A stretch of DNA of 64,000 nt from Pseudodonghicola flavimaris (GCF_030164425.1 NZ_JASNJD010000018.1:40426-104425); one strand, 5' to 3'; positions 50,668 to 59,202 are shown, numbered from the stretch's first letter. Program-made: numbers and translations. The notes: generated from the sequence alone by a model not told the origin.

Positions 50668-51639
50668 CTACGGCCGGGCGGCCAGCCGCGCCTCGGTCGG
50701 GGTCAGGTCGAATTGCCGCCGGAACTGGCGGCTGAACAGCGACTGATCCGAAAAACCGCAGCTATAGGCGATCTCGCCAATGCTCATATAGGTGTGCTTG
50801 GGATCCTGCAGCAACTGCAACGCCATCTTCAGGCGGCGCTCCTCGATCACCCGGCGCACGGTCACCCCTTCGCGGGCGAAGACCCGATTCAGATGGCGCA
50901 GAGAGATATTCAAACCCGCAGCGATCTGTGACGGCGACAGCGTTGGATCGGAGAGATGATCGGCGATCCAGGCCTGCGCCGCGAAGAAATGCGGCCGCAT
51001 CCGCCGCCCCTGCACCGGATCGGACCGGCCGAACAGCGCCGCCACCAGCCCCAGCCCGTGGATCGCCTGATAGGGCACCGAGCCCGTCCCGTCGAGCGAG
51101 GCCAGCCCCTGTTCGAACAGCCAGCGCAGGCTCTTGTTGCCCAGCTGCGCCTGGGTCGCCCGCTCCAGCCCGACGATCTCGCGCCCGCAGAGGTCGGTGA
51201 ACTCCGTCACCGGCAAGGTCATCACCATCTGCCGCACCGGCCGTGAATAAGTGCCCAGAAACGGCTGGTCCGAGCGCATGGCCAGGATATCGCCGACCTG
51301 CGCAGTCATCCAGACGCCGCCCTGCCCATAGGTCGCCTCCCCCTCCAGAATCATGATCAGCAGGATCAGCTCACAGGGGTCCTCGGCGACGTCGCGGGCG
51401 GTGCGCTCCACCACATGGGCGGTCGCGCGCATATCGGCGAACCGGACCGAACCGGTCTCGAAGTTGCGCAGCGAGCCATGCAGCGTATCGGCGTTCACCG
51501 AGTGGCAATGCACCTGAAACACATGCTCCTGCGCGTAATGCTCCCACAGGCGGACCTGCACGCTGGGTTCCAGCGCACTGGTGTCGAAGCTGGACACATG
51601 CGGCGCGCGCGCCTTCTGCGGGTCGGGGCGGGAGGTCAT
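50668..51639 (-). CDS. AraC-family transcriptional regulator
   Basis: A 323-residue regulator. The N-terminal domain (about 30-215) resembles the AraC-type ligand-binding domain 2 (AraC_binding_2), and the C-terminal 100 residues hold two HTH motifs (LSPSQIAAGLNISLRHLNRVFAREG and IGEIAYSCGFSDQSLFSRQFRRQF as patterns). It is divergent from the cytochrome/flavoprotein cluster and is its likely activator, responding to the phenolic or alcohol substrate. Confidence 0.88.
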   Translation of the reverse strand: MTSRPDPQKARAPHVSSFDTSALEPSVQVRLWEHYAQEHVFQVHCHSVNADTLHGSLRNFETGSVRFADMRATAHVVERTARDVAEDPCELILLIMILEGEATYGQGGVWMTAQVGDILAMRSDQPFLGTYSRPVRQMVMTLPVTEFTDLCGREIVGLERATQAQLGNKSLRWLFEQGLASLDGTGSVPYQAIHGLGLVAALFGRSDPVQGRRMRPHFFAAQAWIADHLSDPTLSPSQIAAGLNISLRHLNRVFAREGVTVRRVIEERRLKMALQLLQDPKHTYMSIGEIAYSCGFSDQSLFSRQFRRQFDLTPTEARLAARP

Positions 51640-51680
51640 TCAGGCAACGGAAATCTGGGCAAACACGAAAATCAGCTGCC

Positions 51681-51716
51681 CTGTTAATCCTCCGGTGACG
51701 CCGGTTCAATTCCGGC
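51681..51716 (+). other. tRNA-like segment, possible tRNA-Asn remnant
   Basis: CTGTTAATC, the usual tRNA-Asn anticodon-loop sequence, is followed by GGTGAC and a perfect T-arm (GCCGG, TTCAATT, CCGGC, 51700-51716). No D-arm, no pairing anticodon stem and no acceptor stem are present, so it is not a working tRNA. It may be an old integration scar at the edge of the flavocytochrome cluster. Confidence 0.3.
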
Positions 51717-51927
51717 GGCGGCGCTTTCTTGCACAGGACTTGTGCAGTCCGAGAACGCCATGTCCCGCGCAGTCACAGCTTTCGTCCCCCTGCGACAAGA
51801 CGCCCCGGGCGCGGCGATCTATCTACGAGGTCACGAATTTTCCGATGAACGCTGCCCGTTGCGCGGCCCGGATCGGCACGCCGCCCGTGTGCCGCCAGGG
51901 CCCGCCCGAAGGCCGGAGCAAGACACC

Positions 51928-53208
51928 ATGCCATCCTCACAGCCCGCCCCCCTCCGCCGCACGCTGATCGCGGGCGCCGTCCTCGTCCTCGCCGGCGGCG
52001 CCGCCGTCGGCGCTTATATGTTCAGCCCGGTAGAGCGCACCGCGGCGGAAACGCCGATGCCCGCCCTCGGCCAGCATCTGGAAAGCCAGATCGCCCGCGG
52101 CGAATATGTCGCCCGCGCCGCCGACTGCGCCCCCTGCCACACCAAACCCGGCGGCGCCCCCTTTGCCGGCGGGCTGGAAATGCAGACCCCGTTCGGCACC
52201 ATGGCCAGCGCCAATATCACCCCCGATCCGCAGACCGGCATCGGCGGCTGGACCCGCGACGCCTTCGCCCGCGCCGTGCGCGAAGGGGTGACGGCGCATC
52301 CGGGCAATCTCTATCCGACCATGACCTTCACCTCCTATGCGAAGATGTCGGATGCCGATATCGACGCGCTCTACGCCTATATCATGTCGCTGCCGCCAGT
52401 GCGGCAGGCCAAGCCCGATCTGCAGCTGGACTTCCCGTTCAACCAGCGCTTCCTGCTCAGCGGCTGGCGCAAGCTGTTCTTCGATAACAGCGAATTCACC
52501 CCGGATCCGGCGCTGAGCGACGAGGTCAACCTGGGCGCCTATCTGATCGAGGGACCGGCGCATTGCGCCGAATGCCACACGCCGCGCAACGCCCTGGGCG
52601 CGATGCGCAAGGACATGGCCTTTGCCGGGGCGCAGATCGATGGGTTCTGGGCGCCCAACCTGACCCCCGACGCCGAGACCGGGCTGGGCGACTGGTCGGA
52701 AGACGAGATCTTCGCCTATCTCTCCGGCCAGACCACCGCCCATGGCGGGCCGTTCGGGCCGATGTACGACGTGGTGGCCGAGGGCACCTCGCATCTGACC
52801 GAGACCGACCTGCGCGCCATGGCCGCCTACCTGCACCAGCTGCCGCCGATCCGGCATGCCACCGGCGAAGCGCTGGATCATGCCGCGGCCACCGCCTCGG
52901 TCGAGCGGGGCCGGGTCGCCTATCGCGCCAACTGCGCCGCCTGCCACCGGCTCGACGGCGAAGGTGTTCCGGATTTCGCCCCCGCGCTGGCCAACCACCA
53001 CGCCGTCGGCGCCGCCGCCGACAACGTGATCATGCCGGTGCTGACCGGCCTGTCGGACAAGGAGGGCCGCATCGCCATGCCCGCCTTCCTGCTCGACGAT
53101 CGCTCCATCGCCGATATCGCCAACTACGTGCGCAACGCGATGAACGAAACGCAAAGCGCCACCGCCACGCCCGAACAGGTCGCGGCCGCGCGCGCCACCC
53201 TTCACTGA
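51928..53208 (+). CDS. triheme cytochrome c, alcohol-dehydrogenase AdhB-like
   Basis: A 426-residue membrane-anchored or periplasmic cytochrome with an N-terminal hydrophobic helix (TLIAGAVLVLAGGAAVGAYM) and three CxxCH heme sites at C67-H71 (CAPCH), C213-H217 (CAECH) and C336-H340 (CAACH). This matches the three-heme cytochrome subunit of membrane alcohol dehydrogenases, which passes electrons from periplasmic dehydrogenases to ubiquinone or an oxidase. ATG 51928 is chosen because the signal helix then starts at once. It is the first gene of the cluster and the likely electron outlet for the flavoprotein. Confidence 0.87.
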   Translation: MPSSQPAPLRRTLIAGAVLVLAGGAAVGAYMFSPVERTAAETPMPALGQHLESQIARGEYVARAADCAPCHTKPGGAPFAGGLEMQTPFGTMASANITPDPQTGIGGWTRDAFARAVREGVTAHPGNLYPTMTFTSYAKMSDADIDALYAYIMSLPPVRQAKPDLQLDFPFNQRFLLSGWRKLFFDNSEFTPDPALSDEVNLGAYLIEGPAHCAECHTPRNALGAMRKDMAFAGAQIDGFWAPNLTPDAETGLGDWSEDEIFAYLSGQTTAHGGPFGPMYDVVAEGTSHLTETDLRAMAAYLHQLPPIRHATGEALDHAAATASVERGRVAYRANCAACHRLDGEGVPDFAPALANHHAVGAAADNVIMPVLTGLSDKEGRIAMPAFLLDDRSIADIANYVRNAMNETQSATATPEQVAAARATLH

Positions 53209-53224
53209 GACCGCGGAGATATCC

Positions 53225-53620
53225 ATGCGATTTTCCCTTCCCACCACCCGCCGCGCCCTGGCCCTCGGGCTGAGCCTGTGCCTGACGGCGGGCACCGCCG
53301 CCGCCGACGAGCTGACCGTCGACCCGGCCGCCGCAGCCCAGACGCGCGGCGACCGCTCCGGCGCCCGGCTGGCGCAAAACACCTGCCTGCAATGCCATGG
53401 TATGGGGGTCGGCCCCGATCTGCGGCTGCAGAAGCTGGATTACGAGACCCTGCATCACGTCACCCGTCACGGGCTGAACGCCATGCCCGCCTTCCGCGAA
53501 AGCGAGATCTCGGATGACGAGCTGCGCGCGGTCGCCGCCTATATCGCGTCGCTGCGGGTCGCCCCCGGCGCGACGCCCGGTGTCGTCCCCGGCTCCATCG
53601 CCGAGCGGGAGGGCCATTGA
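53225..53620 (+). CDS. periplasmic c-type cytochrome, PchC-like
   Basis: A 131-residue monoheme cytochrome with a Sec signal (about 1-27, cut after TAAA) and heme site CLQCH at 54-58; a downstream Met in NAMPAF is the probable sixth ligand. Small size and position two genes before a PchF-type flavoprotein match the cytochrome subunit of p-cresol methylhydroxylase, which takes electrons from the flavin. Its stop shares a base with the next ATG. Confidence 0.8.
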   Translation: MRFSLPTTRRALALGLSLCLTAGTAAADELTVDPAAAAQTRGDRSGARLAQNTCLQCHGMGVGPDLRLQKLDYETLHHVTRHGLNAMPAFRESEISDDELRAVAAYIASLRVAPGATPGVVPGSIAEREGH

Positions 53621-54144
53621 TGCAACGACCCGCATTCACCCGGCGGGGATTTCTCGCCTCCGGCCTGGCCGGGCTGTCGCTGCCGGCGCTGACGCAGGGG
53701 GCGACCGCCCTCGCTGCCCCGGGGATCCCCCCGGTGCAGCCCCTGGAGCAGCCCCCGGTGCAGGTGATCCTCGCCCTGCCGCAAAGCGACGCGCTGGACC
53801 GCGCGCTGACCGCTGCCGAGCTGAGCGTCCGGCACAGCGATACCGGCGCCTTCCTGACCGACCCGGCGCGCCTGCGGGCGCTGGCCGGACAGCGGGTGCT
53901 GCTGATCGGGCGCGACGCCGATCTGGTGCTGTTCGATCTGGCGCTTGGCGATCACGCGCCCGGCGCGACGGTGATCCATCGTGCCAACCACCGGCTGCCG
54001 CAGGGCCATCTGCCGCTCCCCGCCTCCGGCTGGCAGGCGCACGACCTGTCCCAGGTTCTGGCGCAGGGCCTGAACCGGCCGCATTCCCCCCTGACGTGGA
54101 CCGGCGCCCCGCGCGCCTTCTCCACCCTGATTGCCGATCTCTGA
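53620..54144 (+). CDS. Tat-signal protein of unknown function in the flavocytochrome cluster
   Basis: A 174-residue protein with a twin-arginine signal (FTRRGFLASGLAGLS). The mature part begins with a Pro-rich segment and has a Rossmann-like or rhodanese-like alternation (VQVILALPQSD, RVLLIGRDADLVLFDLALGD). ATG 53620 overlaps the cytochrome stop by one base. I do not recognise its family. In the Pseudomonas pch cluster an unassigned gene, pchX, also lies between pchC and pchF, so this may be its counterpart by position, perhaps an assembly or flavinylation factor. That link is positional only. Confidence 0.65.
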   Translation: MQRPAFTRRGFLASGLAGLSLPALTQGATALAAPGIPPVQPLEQPPVQVILALPQSDALDRALTAAELSVRHSDTGAFLTDPARLRALAGQRVLLIGRDADLVLFDLALGDHAPGATVIHRANHRLPQGHLPLPASGWQAHDLSQVLAQGLNRPHSPLTWTGAPRAFSTLIADL

Positions 54145-54156
54145 GGGAGACCCTCC

Positions 54157-55704
54157 ATGGCTACTGAAGACCTGACTTTCCTGCCCCCCGGCGTCTCGCA
54201 CAGCGATTTCGCCGCCGCCCTGAGCGAGTGGCGCGCCATCGTCGGCGACGATTATGTGATGGCCGATATCGACCGGCTGGCCCCCTATGCCAAGGTGATG
54301 CTGCCCGAACCCGATGCCCGCCACCGCCCCGCCGGCGCCGTCGCCCCCGCCTCGACCGAAGAGGTCCAGGCCGTGGTCAAGGTGGCCGAGAAATACCGTG
54401 TTCCGCTGTGGATGATCTCCACCGGCAAGAACCTCGGTTATGGCGATGCAGCACCCGCGACCCCGGGTCAGGTGGTGCTGGATCTGAAGCGGATGAACCG
54501 GATCATCGAGGTTGACGAGACGCTGGGCTATGCGCTGGTGGAGCCGGGCGTGACCTATATGCAGCTCAAGGAATTCCTTGAGGCCAACAACATCCCGCTG
54601 TGGATTTCCTTCCCCTCCTCCGGGCCCGTCGCGGGTCCGATGGGCAACACGCTCGACCGCGGCGTGGGCTATAACCGCTATGGCCAGCATTTCGAGAATT
54701 TCTGCGGGCTGGAAGTGGTTCTGGCCGACGGCTCACTGGTGCGCACCGGCATGGGTGGGGTCGAGAACAGCCGCGAATGGAACGTCTACCGCTGGGGCTT
54801 CGGTCCCTGGGTCGACGGGATTTTCAGCCAGTCGAACTTCGGCGTCGTGACCAAGATCGGCATCTGGCTGATGCCGAAGCCGCCGATGAGCCTGGGCTTT
54901 CTCTGCGGCTGGAACGAGGACGACGGCATGGCCGCCGGCATCGACGCGGTGCGCCACCTGAACCTGAACAAGGTGATCGAGAACGGCGTTCTGGGCCACA
55001 CGATGTATCACATCGCCCAGACCTATCGCCGTGACGAGATCTATACCGGCCCCGGCGCCATCCCGCGCGAGCGGGTACGGGAGATCTGCAACGACATGGG
55101 CCTGGGCATCTGGGGCCATATCTCGACGCTCTATGGCACCGAGGAACAGATCGAGGTCAACCTGAAGATCGCGCGCGAGGCCTTTGCCTCCACCGGCGGC
55201 CAGTTCATGACCGAGCGCGATCCCGGAATCGAGGCGACGCCGTTCCACCACTGGAACCTGAACATGACCAACCAGCCGACGCTGACCGAGTTCACCATCT
55301 ACAACTACAAGGGCGGCGGCGGCTCCTCCTGGCTGGCCCCGGTGGTGCGCTGCGAGGGCTCCGAGGCGCTCAAGCAGTTCAACCTGATGCACGGCGTTCT
55401 GGACGAATACGGCTTCGACTATATCGGTGGTTTCCTGATCGGCGGCCGTCATGCCGAACAGCTCACCGACATCCTCTACGACCGCAACGATGCCGAGGAA
55501 ATGGACCGGGCGCGACGCTGCTATCTCGCCCTGATCGACGCGCTGCATGGCGCGGGCTACGGGATTTACCGCACCTCGACCTCCTTCATGAACGAGGTGG
55601 CGGAGACCTACGGTCCGGGGCAGCGCGACCTGAACCGCCGGATCAAGCGGGCGCTGGACCCGAACGGCATTCTCGCCCCGGGGAAATCCGGCATCACGAT
55701 CTGA
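54157..55704 (+). CDS. p-cresol methylhydroxylase/vanillyl-alcohol-oxidase-type flavoprotein, PchF-like
   Basis: A 515-residue flavoprotein of the VAO/PCMH family. The FAD domain shows ISTGKNLGYGDAAP (Y95) and PMGNTLDRGVGYNRYG; the substrate-pocket Tyr-Arg pair is Y471-R472 in GIYRTSTSFM. These correspond to PCMH Y95, Y473 and R474. Counting back from that pair, Y382 in FTIYNYK falls where PCMH has the Tyr384 that bonds FAD covalently. Such enzymes oxidise 4-alkylphenols (p-cresol, 4-ethylphenol, eugenol) and hand electrons to a cytochrome c, which is encoded two genes upstream. The exact substrate is not determined. Confidence 0.87.
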   Translation: MATEDLTFLPPGVSHSDFAAALSEWRAIVGDDYVMADIDRLAPYAKVMLPEPDARHRPAGAVAPASTEEVQAVVKVAEKYRVPLWMISTGKNLGYGDAAPATPGQVVLDLKRMNRIIEVDETLGYALVEPGVTYMQLKEFLEANNIPLWISFPSSGPVAGPMGNTLDRGVGYNRYGQHFENFCGLEVVLADGSLVRTGMGGVENSREWNVYRWGFGPWVDGIFSQSNFGVVTKIGIWLMPKPPMSLGFLCGWNEDDGMAAGIDAVRHLNLNKVIENGVLGHTMYHIAQTYRRDEIYTGPGAIPRERVREICNDMGLGIWGHISTLYGTEEQIEVNLKIAREAFASTGGQFMTERDPGIEATPFHHWNLNMTNQPTLTEFTIYNYKGGGGSSWLAPVVRCEGSEALKQFNLMHGVLDEYGFDYIGGFLIGGRHAEQLTDILYDRNDAEEMDRARRCYLALIDALHGAGYGIYRTSTSFMNEVAETYGPGQRDLNRRIKRALDPNGILAPGKSGITI

Positions 55705-55716
55705 GCTGACATCGAC

Positions 55717-55748
55717 GACGGGGCGCGCCACGGCGCCACCCCGTCTTT
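55717..55748 (+). terminator. stem-loop between flavoprotein and SDR genes
   Basis: GACGGGG and CCCCGTC form a 7-bp stem enclosing a further GCGCC/GGCGC stem, followed by TTTCC. It may partly end transcription before the SDR gene. Confidence 0.45.
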
Positions 55749-55769
55749 CCGCACGGAAGGAGACTGAAA

Positions 55770-56534
55770 ATGAGCGACGCTTATCTGGATTTCGACGGCA
55801 AAGTGGTTCTAATCACCGGTGCCGCGACGGGGATCGGTCGCGCCACCGCGCTGGCCTTCGCCGAGCGCGGCGCCCGGCTGGTGATCGGCGATATGGCCGA
55901 AGCCGCCGAAGACACCGCCCAGGCTTGCCGCGATCTCGGGGCCGAGGCCCTGTTCCAACGCACCAACGTGGCCGAGGGCGCTCAGGTCCAGGCGCTGGTC
56001 GCAGAAGCCGAAAGCCGCTTTGGCCGGCTCGACGTGGCGTTCAACAACGCCGGCATCCTGCCCACTACGACACCGCTGGCCGAGGTGACCGAAGAGGAAT
56101 TCGACCGCATCATCGCCGTCGACCTGCGCGGCGTCTTCCTGTCGATGAAATATGAAATCCAGGCCATGCTGCGCGCCGGCGGCGGCGCCATCGTCAACAC
56201 CTCCTCGGTGGCCGGCGTGGTGGCGGATCCGGACATGGCGCCCTATGCGGCGGCCAAGCACGGGGTGGCGGGGCTGACCCGCGCGGCCGCGCTCGACTAT
56301 GCGACGCAGAACATCCGCGTCAACGCCGTGGCCCCGGGTCTGATCGCGACGCCGATGACCCAGCGCTGGCTGGACGATCCCGAGATCTCCCAGGCGCTGA
56401 TGGCCAACAGCCCGATGAAACGCCCGGCCCAGCCCGAAGAGATCGCCGCCGCCGTGCTGTTCCTCGCCTCCCCCGGCGCGTCCTTCGTCAATGGCACCGT
56501 CTTCGTGGCGGATGGCGGCCAGACCGCGCATTGA
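55770..56534 (+). CDS. SDR-family NAD(P)-dependent oxidoreductase
   Basis: A 254-residue classical short-chain dehydrogenase: cofactor motif TGAATGIG (residues 16-23), NNAG, catalytic S146, Y159 and K163 (YAAAK). It uses NAD(P) to oxidise an alcohol or reduce a ketone in the cytoplasm. It follows the flavoprotein by 65 bp, with a hairpin between, and may act on the product alcohol of the flavoprotein. A terminator follows. Confidence 0.9.
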   Translation: MSDAYLDFDGKVVLITGAATGIGRATALAFAERGARLVIGDMAEAAEDTAQACRDLGAEALFQRTNVAEGAQVQALVAEAESRFGRLDVAFNNAGILPTTTPLAEVTEEEFDRIIAVDLRGVFLSMKYEIQAMLRAGGGAIVNTSSVAGVVADPDMAPYAAAKHGVAGLTRAAALDYATQNIRVNAVAPGLIATPMTQRWLDDPEISQALMANSPMKRPAQPEEIAAAVLFLASPGASFVNGTVFVADGGQTAH

Positions 56535-56575
56535 TCCGCCTGCGCCCCGCCGGGGCCGGCACCACCGATCCCGAA

Positions 56576-56599
56576 GGGCCCGCACGCGCGGGCCCTTTT
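56576..56599 (+). terminator. intrinsic terminator after the SDR gene
   Basis: GGGCCCGC, loop ACGC, GCGGGCCC, then TTTT: a perfect 8-bp stem closing the flavocytochrome cluster. Confidence 0.75.
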
Positions 56600-56732
56600 C
56601 TCTGCGCCCGGCCTACCGTAGCCCGGGCCCGGCCTCGGAAGCTTGTCCCGCCACCGCAAAGCCCCTAGCCTCGGGGGGCGGCACGGTCGGGCTCTCCGCC
56701 CGGAGACCCGCCCGAAGGAGACCGCCAAAGCG

Positions 56733-57221
56733 ATGCCGCAGCCCCTGCCCGCTGACCCCGCCGCTTTCAGCATTCGCCGCGACCGGCCCGACAGCCCCGC
56801 CGGACAGCGGCTGATCGCCCGGCATCTGGCCGAGATGCAGGCCCATACCCCACCCGACAGCGTCCATGTTCTGGACGCCCGCGCGCTTGCCGCCGGGGAC
56901 ATCAGCTTTTTCCTGCTCTGGCAAGGGGGGACGCCGCTGGCGATGGGGGCGCTGAAACGCACCGGCCCGCAGGAGGGGGAGCTGAAATCGATGCATGTCA
57001 TCGCCGAGGCCCGTGGCCGCGGCACCGGCGGCGCGCTGCTGCGTCACCTGATCGACTGCGCCCGGGCACAGGGAATGCGGCGGCTGAACCTCGAGACCGA
57101 CAGCGGCCCCGATTTCGCCGCCGCCCGCAGCCTCTACCGGCGGCACGGGTTTTCCGACTGCGGCCCCTTCGGCTGCTACGGCCCCGACCCGCACAGCACC
57201 TTCATGACCCGCAGCCTCTGA
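56733..57221 (+). CDS. GNAT-family N-acetyltransferase
   Basis: A 162-residue acetyltransferase. The CoA-binding motif reads AEARGRGTGGALLRHLIDCAR (an R/Q-x-x-G-x-G/A variant), followed by LNLETDSG and YRRHGF, which complete the GNAT fold. ATG 56733 with AAGGAGACC upstream is preferred to an earlier ATG at 56643. Acceptor substrate unknown. It ends 58 bp before the tRNA-Arg gene. Confidence 0.87.
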   Translation: MPQPLPADPAAFSIRRDRPDSPAGQRLIARHLAEMQAHTPPDSVHVLDARALAAGDISFFLLWQGGTPLAMGALKRTGPQEGELKSMHVIAEARGRGTGGALLRHLIDCARAQGMRRLNLETDSGPDFAAARSLYRRHGFSDCGPFGCYGPDPHSTFMTRSL

Positions 57222-57279
57222 GCCAACCGAAGGTTTCCCTTGAACCTCACCGCCAAAGCCCGCAAAAGTCGGCGCAAGC

Positions 57280-57356
57280 GGTCCCATAGCTCAACTGGAT
57301 AGAGCAGCTGACTTCTAATCAGCAGGTTGAGGGTTCGAGTCCTTCTGGGATCGCCA
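57280..57356 (+). tRNA. tRNA-Arg, anticodon TCT
   Basis: A 77-nt cloverleaf: acceptor GGTCCCA/TGGGATC, anticodon stem CTGA/TCAG with loop CTTCTAA (anticodon TCT, reads AGA), T-arm with GTTCGAGT, discriminator G and encoded CCA. The integrase gene begins 84 bp away, so the 3' end is a probable attachment site. Confidence 0.95.
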
Positions 57357-57439
57357 GCTTGCCCCATCCATGGCATTCACCCCTTTATAATCAAAGGCTT
57401 TCGGAAGCGTGTCCCGGTCCTGAGCTTCTGTGTCCCGTG

Positions 57440-58441
57440 TCATGCGCCTTCCACCAGCAGCTTCACCATGCGCCTGCGGTCAGCTTCCCGGGTGTACCGT
57501 TCGACTTCCGAGAGACTCATATGACCAGCCATAGCGGCGATCTGGTGTGTGCTTTTGCCCTGTTCGGCCCAATAGACGCAGAATGCCTTGCGCAATCCGT
57601 GCAGCCTCGCAGTAATCCCCGCAGCCTGTGCCGCTTCTCCGAAAAGGTTCCCGAGACCGGCAGGCTTGAAGGGCTTGCCCCAAGTCGTCAGCAGGAACGT
57701 GGGGGAGATATCCGGCGTCCGGCCAATCACTTCCTTCAGCTCCGCCGTGAGCGGAACGTCCGCAGGAACTCCGGTTTTCTGACGGCGGAAGCTGAGTAGC
57801 CCGTCGCTGATATCCTTCCGTCCGATCCGAACCAGATCAGCCCGCGCGGCACCCGTGTAGAGGGCAAGGTCGAAAACCAGACGCTCGGTCGTGCCAATGG
57901 GCCAGCGTTTCTGGAACCGCTCGATCTCATCCGCGCTTGCAGTCGGGAAGCCGTCCGAGGTCGGACGCTCAACCTTTACACTCCGCGTCGGATCGGTTGC
58001 GATGAACTTCAGCTTGTGGGCGTGAGCAAAGACCGGCTTGAGCGCCTTCAACTCATTCACCGCGGCGAAACCGCCTTTGGCATAAAGCGCCTGCTCGATA
58101 TCATCGGCAGAAATGCTCGACAGCGGACGTGCGCCCTGCGCCTTCACATAGCGGCGCAGGATCGCATCACGGTTCTTTTGGGTCGCAGGTGCCAACTTCT
58201 CCCATGCCGGCGAGGCCTTCAGCAGATCGACCGCCCAAGCGAACGTCCCAGCTTTCGTCGTCACGGTCCCAGGCGGGCGATGTTCCCATCGGGCATGCTC
58301 TGCGCAGTACGCGGCGAACACACGCGGGTCGGTGGGATGCAGGCCATGGACCCCGAGGGAGATTTCCTTGTCACCCCGACGGTAGGTATGGAACCAGCGG
58401 CCCCGGCGCAGTTTGGAACGAAGGTAGGGCGGTTTCTTCAT
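57440..58441 (-). CDS. tyrosine recombinase (phage-type integrase)
   Basis: A 333-residue tyrosine recombinase with an N-terminal SAM-like DNA-binding part (about 60-155) and a catalytic domain (about 175-333). The active-site residues are visible: the first Arg in TGAARADLVRIG, HGLR as the His-x-x-Arg pair, GH in MAGHMSLSEVERYTR and the nucleophile Tyr in that same segment. It lies right beside tRNA-Arg and points to it, the usual arrangement for an element that inserts in the tRNA 3' end. Its start is 2 bp after the stop of the upstream small gene. Confidence 0.9.
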   Translation of the reverse strand: MKKPPYLRSKLRRGRWFHTYRRGDKEISLGVHGLHPTDPRVFAAYCAEHARWEHRPPGTVTTKAGTFAWAVDLLKASPAWEKLAPATQKNRDAILRRYVKAQGARPLSSISADDIEQALYAKGGFAAVNELKALKPVFAHAHKLKFIATDPTRSVKVERPTSDGFPTASADEIERFQKRWPIGTTERLVFDLALYTGAARADLVRIGRKDISDGLLSFRRQKTGVPADVPLTAELKEVIGRTPDISPTFLLTTWGKPFKPAGLGNLFGEAAQAAGITARLHGLRKAFCVYWAEQGKSTHQIAAMAGHMSLSEVERYTREADRRRMVKLLVEGA

Positions 58442-58443
58442 GA

Positions 58444-58632
58444 CTACTCCGCCGAGAACGGTTTGCCGTTCCAGCCCTCATCTTTGGGCGCGGCCTTGTC
58501 CTGATAATCGAACGTCACCCCATCCGGCCCAACGCGGGCGATCCGAGCATCAGGATACATGGAGGAAACGATTTTGAGCGCCTCCTGAATTTGGCGCTCG
58601 GTCGGCATGGCAGGCGCTGGAGTACGGGACAT
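58444..58632 (-). CDS. small hypothetical protein upstream of the integrase
   Basis: A 62-residue protein, MSRTPAPAMPTERQI in its start, with a helix (EALKIVSSMYP) and a short beta pair. Acidic and cytoplasmic. It lies between the integrase and a 188-residue gene with 2-3 bp gaps, so the three form one transcript. Position recalls small excision or control proteins of integrated elements, but no excisionase HTH is evident. Confidence 0.6.
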   Translation of the reverse strand: MSRTPAPAMPTERQIQEALKIVSSMYPDARIARVGPDGVTFDYQDKAAPKDEGWNGKPFSAE

Positions 58633-58635
58633 AGC

Positions 58636-59202
58636 TTAGTTGACCTCCCCATTTTGCGTAGCGTTCATTGCGACGGCCAACTCTAACATCGAACTGCCCG
58701 GCACCCGGCGAACCGTCCCGATACCCATGTTCCGCTCTTCGGACAGGATACGGTTGGTCGCTTCGGCATCTCCATCGAACAACGCCCGTCCGTTGAAGAA
58801 CTCCATGACGGCCTGTTCTTCGTTGTGGCGAACCTCAAGGCTGCTCAGTTCCGAAATGATCGTGCCTTGCATCGAAAAGTACTCAGTCAGCACGTCTTCG
58901 AGGGTTTCAGCCTGTTCACCATCTTTCGCGAAGGACGGAACCATCCCCTCGCTATAGCTGTGGTTGACGGTCAGAGCGCAGAACTTCTTGGTGGCCTCGA
59001 CGACATGCACAACCTTCGAACTCGCTAGCAGTGCAATCGTTAGACGGGCCGCATCTCGGGGCGTCATGTCGGGGGCATTCACCCCGCGCGCGCCCGTGGA
59101 CATGAGCCCTGCGGCCTTCAGGAGCCGCAATGTCTCCGGAAGGGTGGTCCCTTCGGTGCGGTAGCACTCTTGGACTTTGATGTTGAACGCTTTGGGTCTC
59201 AT
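58636..59202 (-). CDS. hypothetical protein of the integrated element
   Basis: A 188-residue protein, probably starting at ATG 59202 (CAGGA upstream), where MRPKAFNIKVQECYRTEGTTL begins in pattern; the frame is open further upstream without a conserved look. The N-terminal 60 residues (VQECYRTEGTTLPETLRLLKAAG, then DMTPRDAARLTIALLAS) look like a helical, possibly DNA- or DNA-end-binding module, and the rest is helical. I recognise no family. A TTGACC at 59237-59232 (minus strand) with TACAGC 17 bp on would start transcription almost at the ATG. First gene of the three-gene integrase transcript. Confidence 0.6.
   Translation of the reverse strand: MRPKAFNIKVQECYRTEGTTLPETLRLLKAAGLMSTGARGVNAPDMTPRDAARLTIALLASSKVVHVVEATKKFCALTVNHSYSEGMVPSFAKDGEQAETLEDVLTEYFSMQGTIISELSSLEVRHNEEQAVMEFFNGRALFDGDAEATNRILSEERNMGIGTVRRVPGSSMLELAVAMNATQNGEVN

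Noticed and set aside
51681..51724. A working tRNA gene before the triheme cytochrome gene
   Set aside because: Only the T-arm pairs; there is no D-arm, anticodon stem or acceptor stem. Kept only as a possible remnant.
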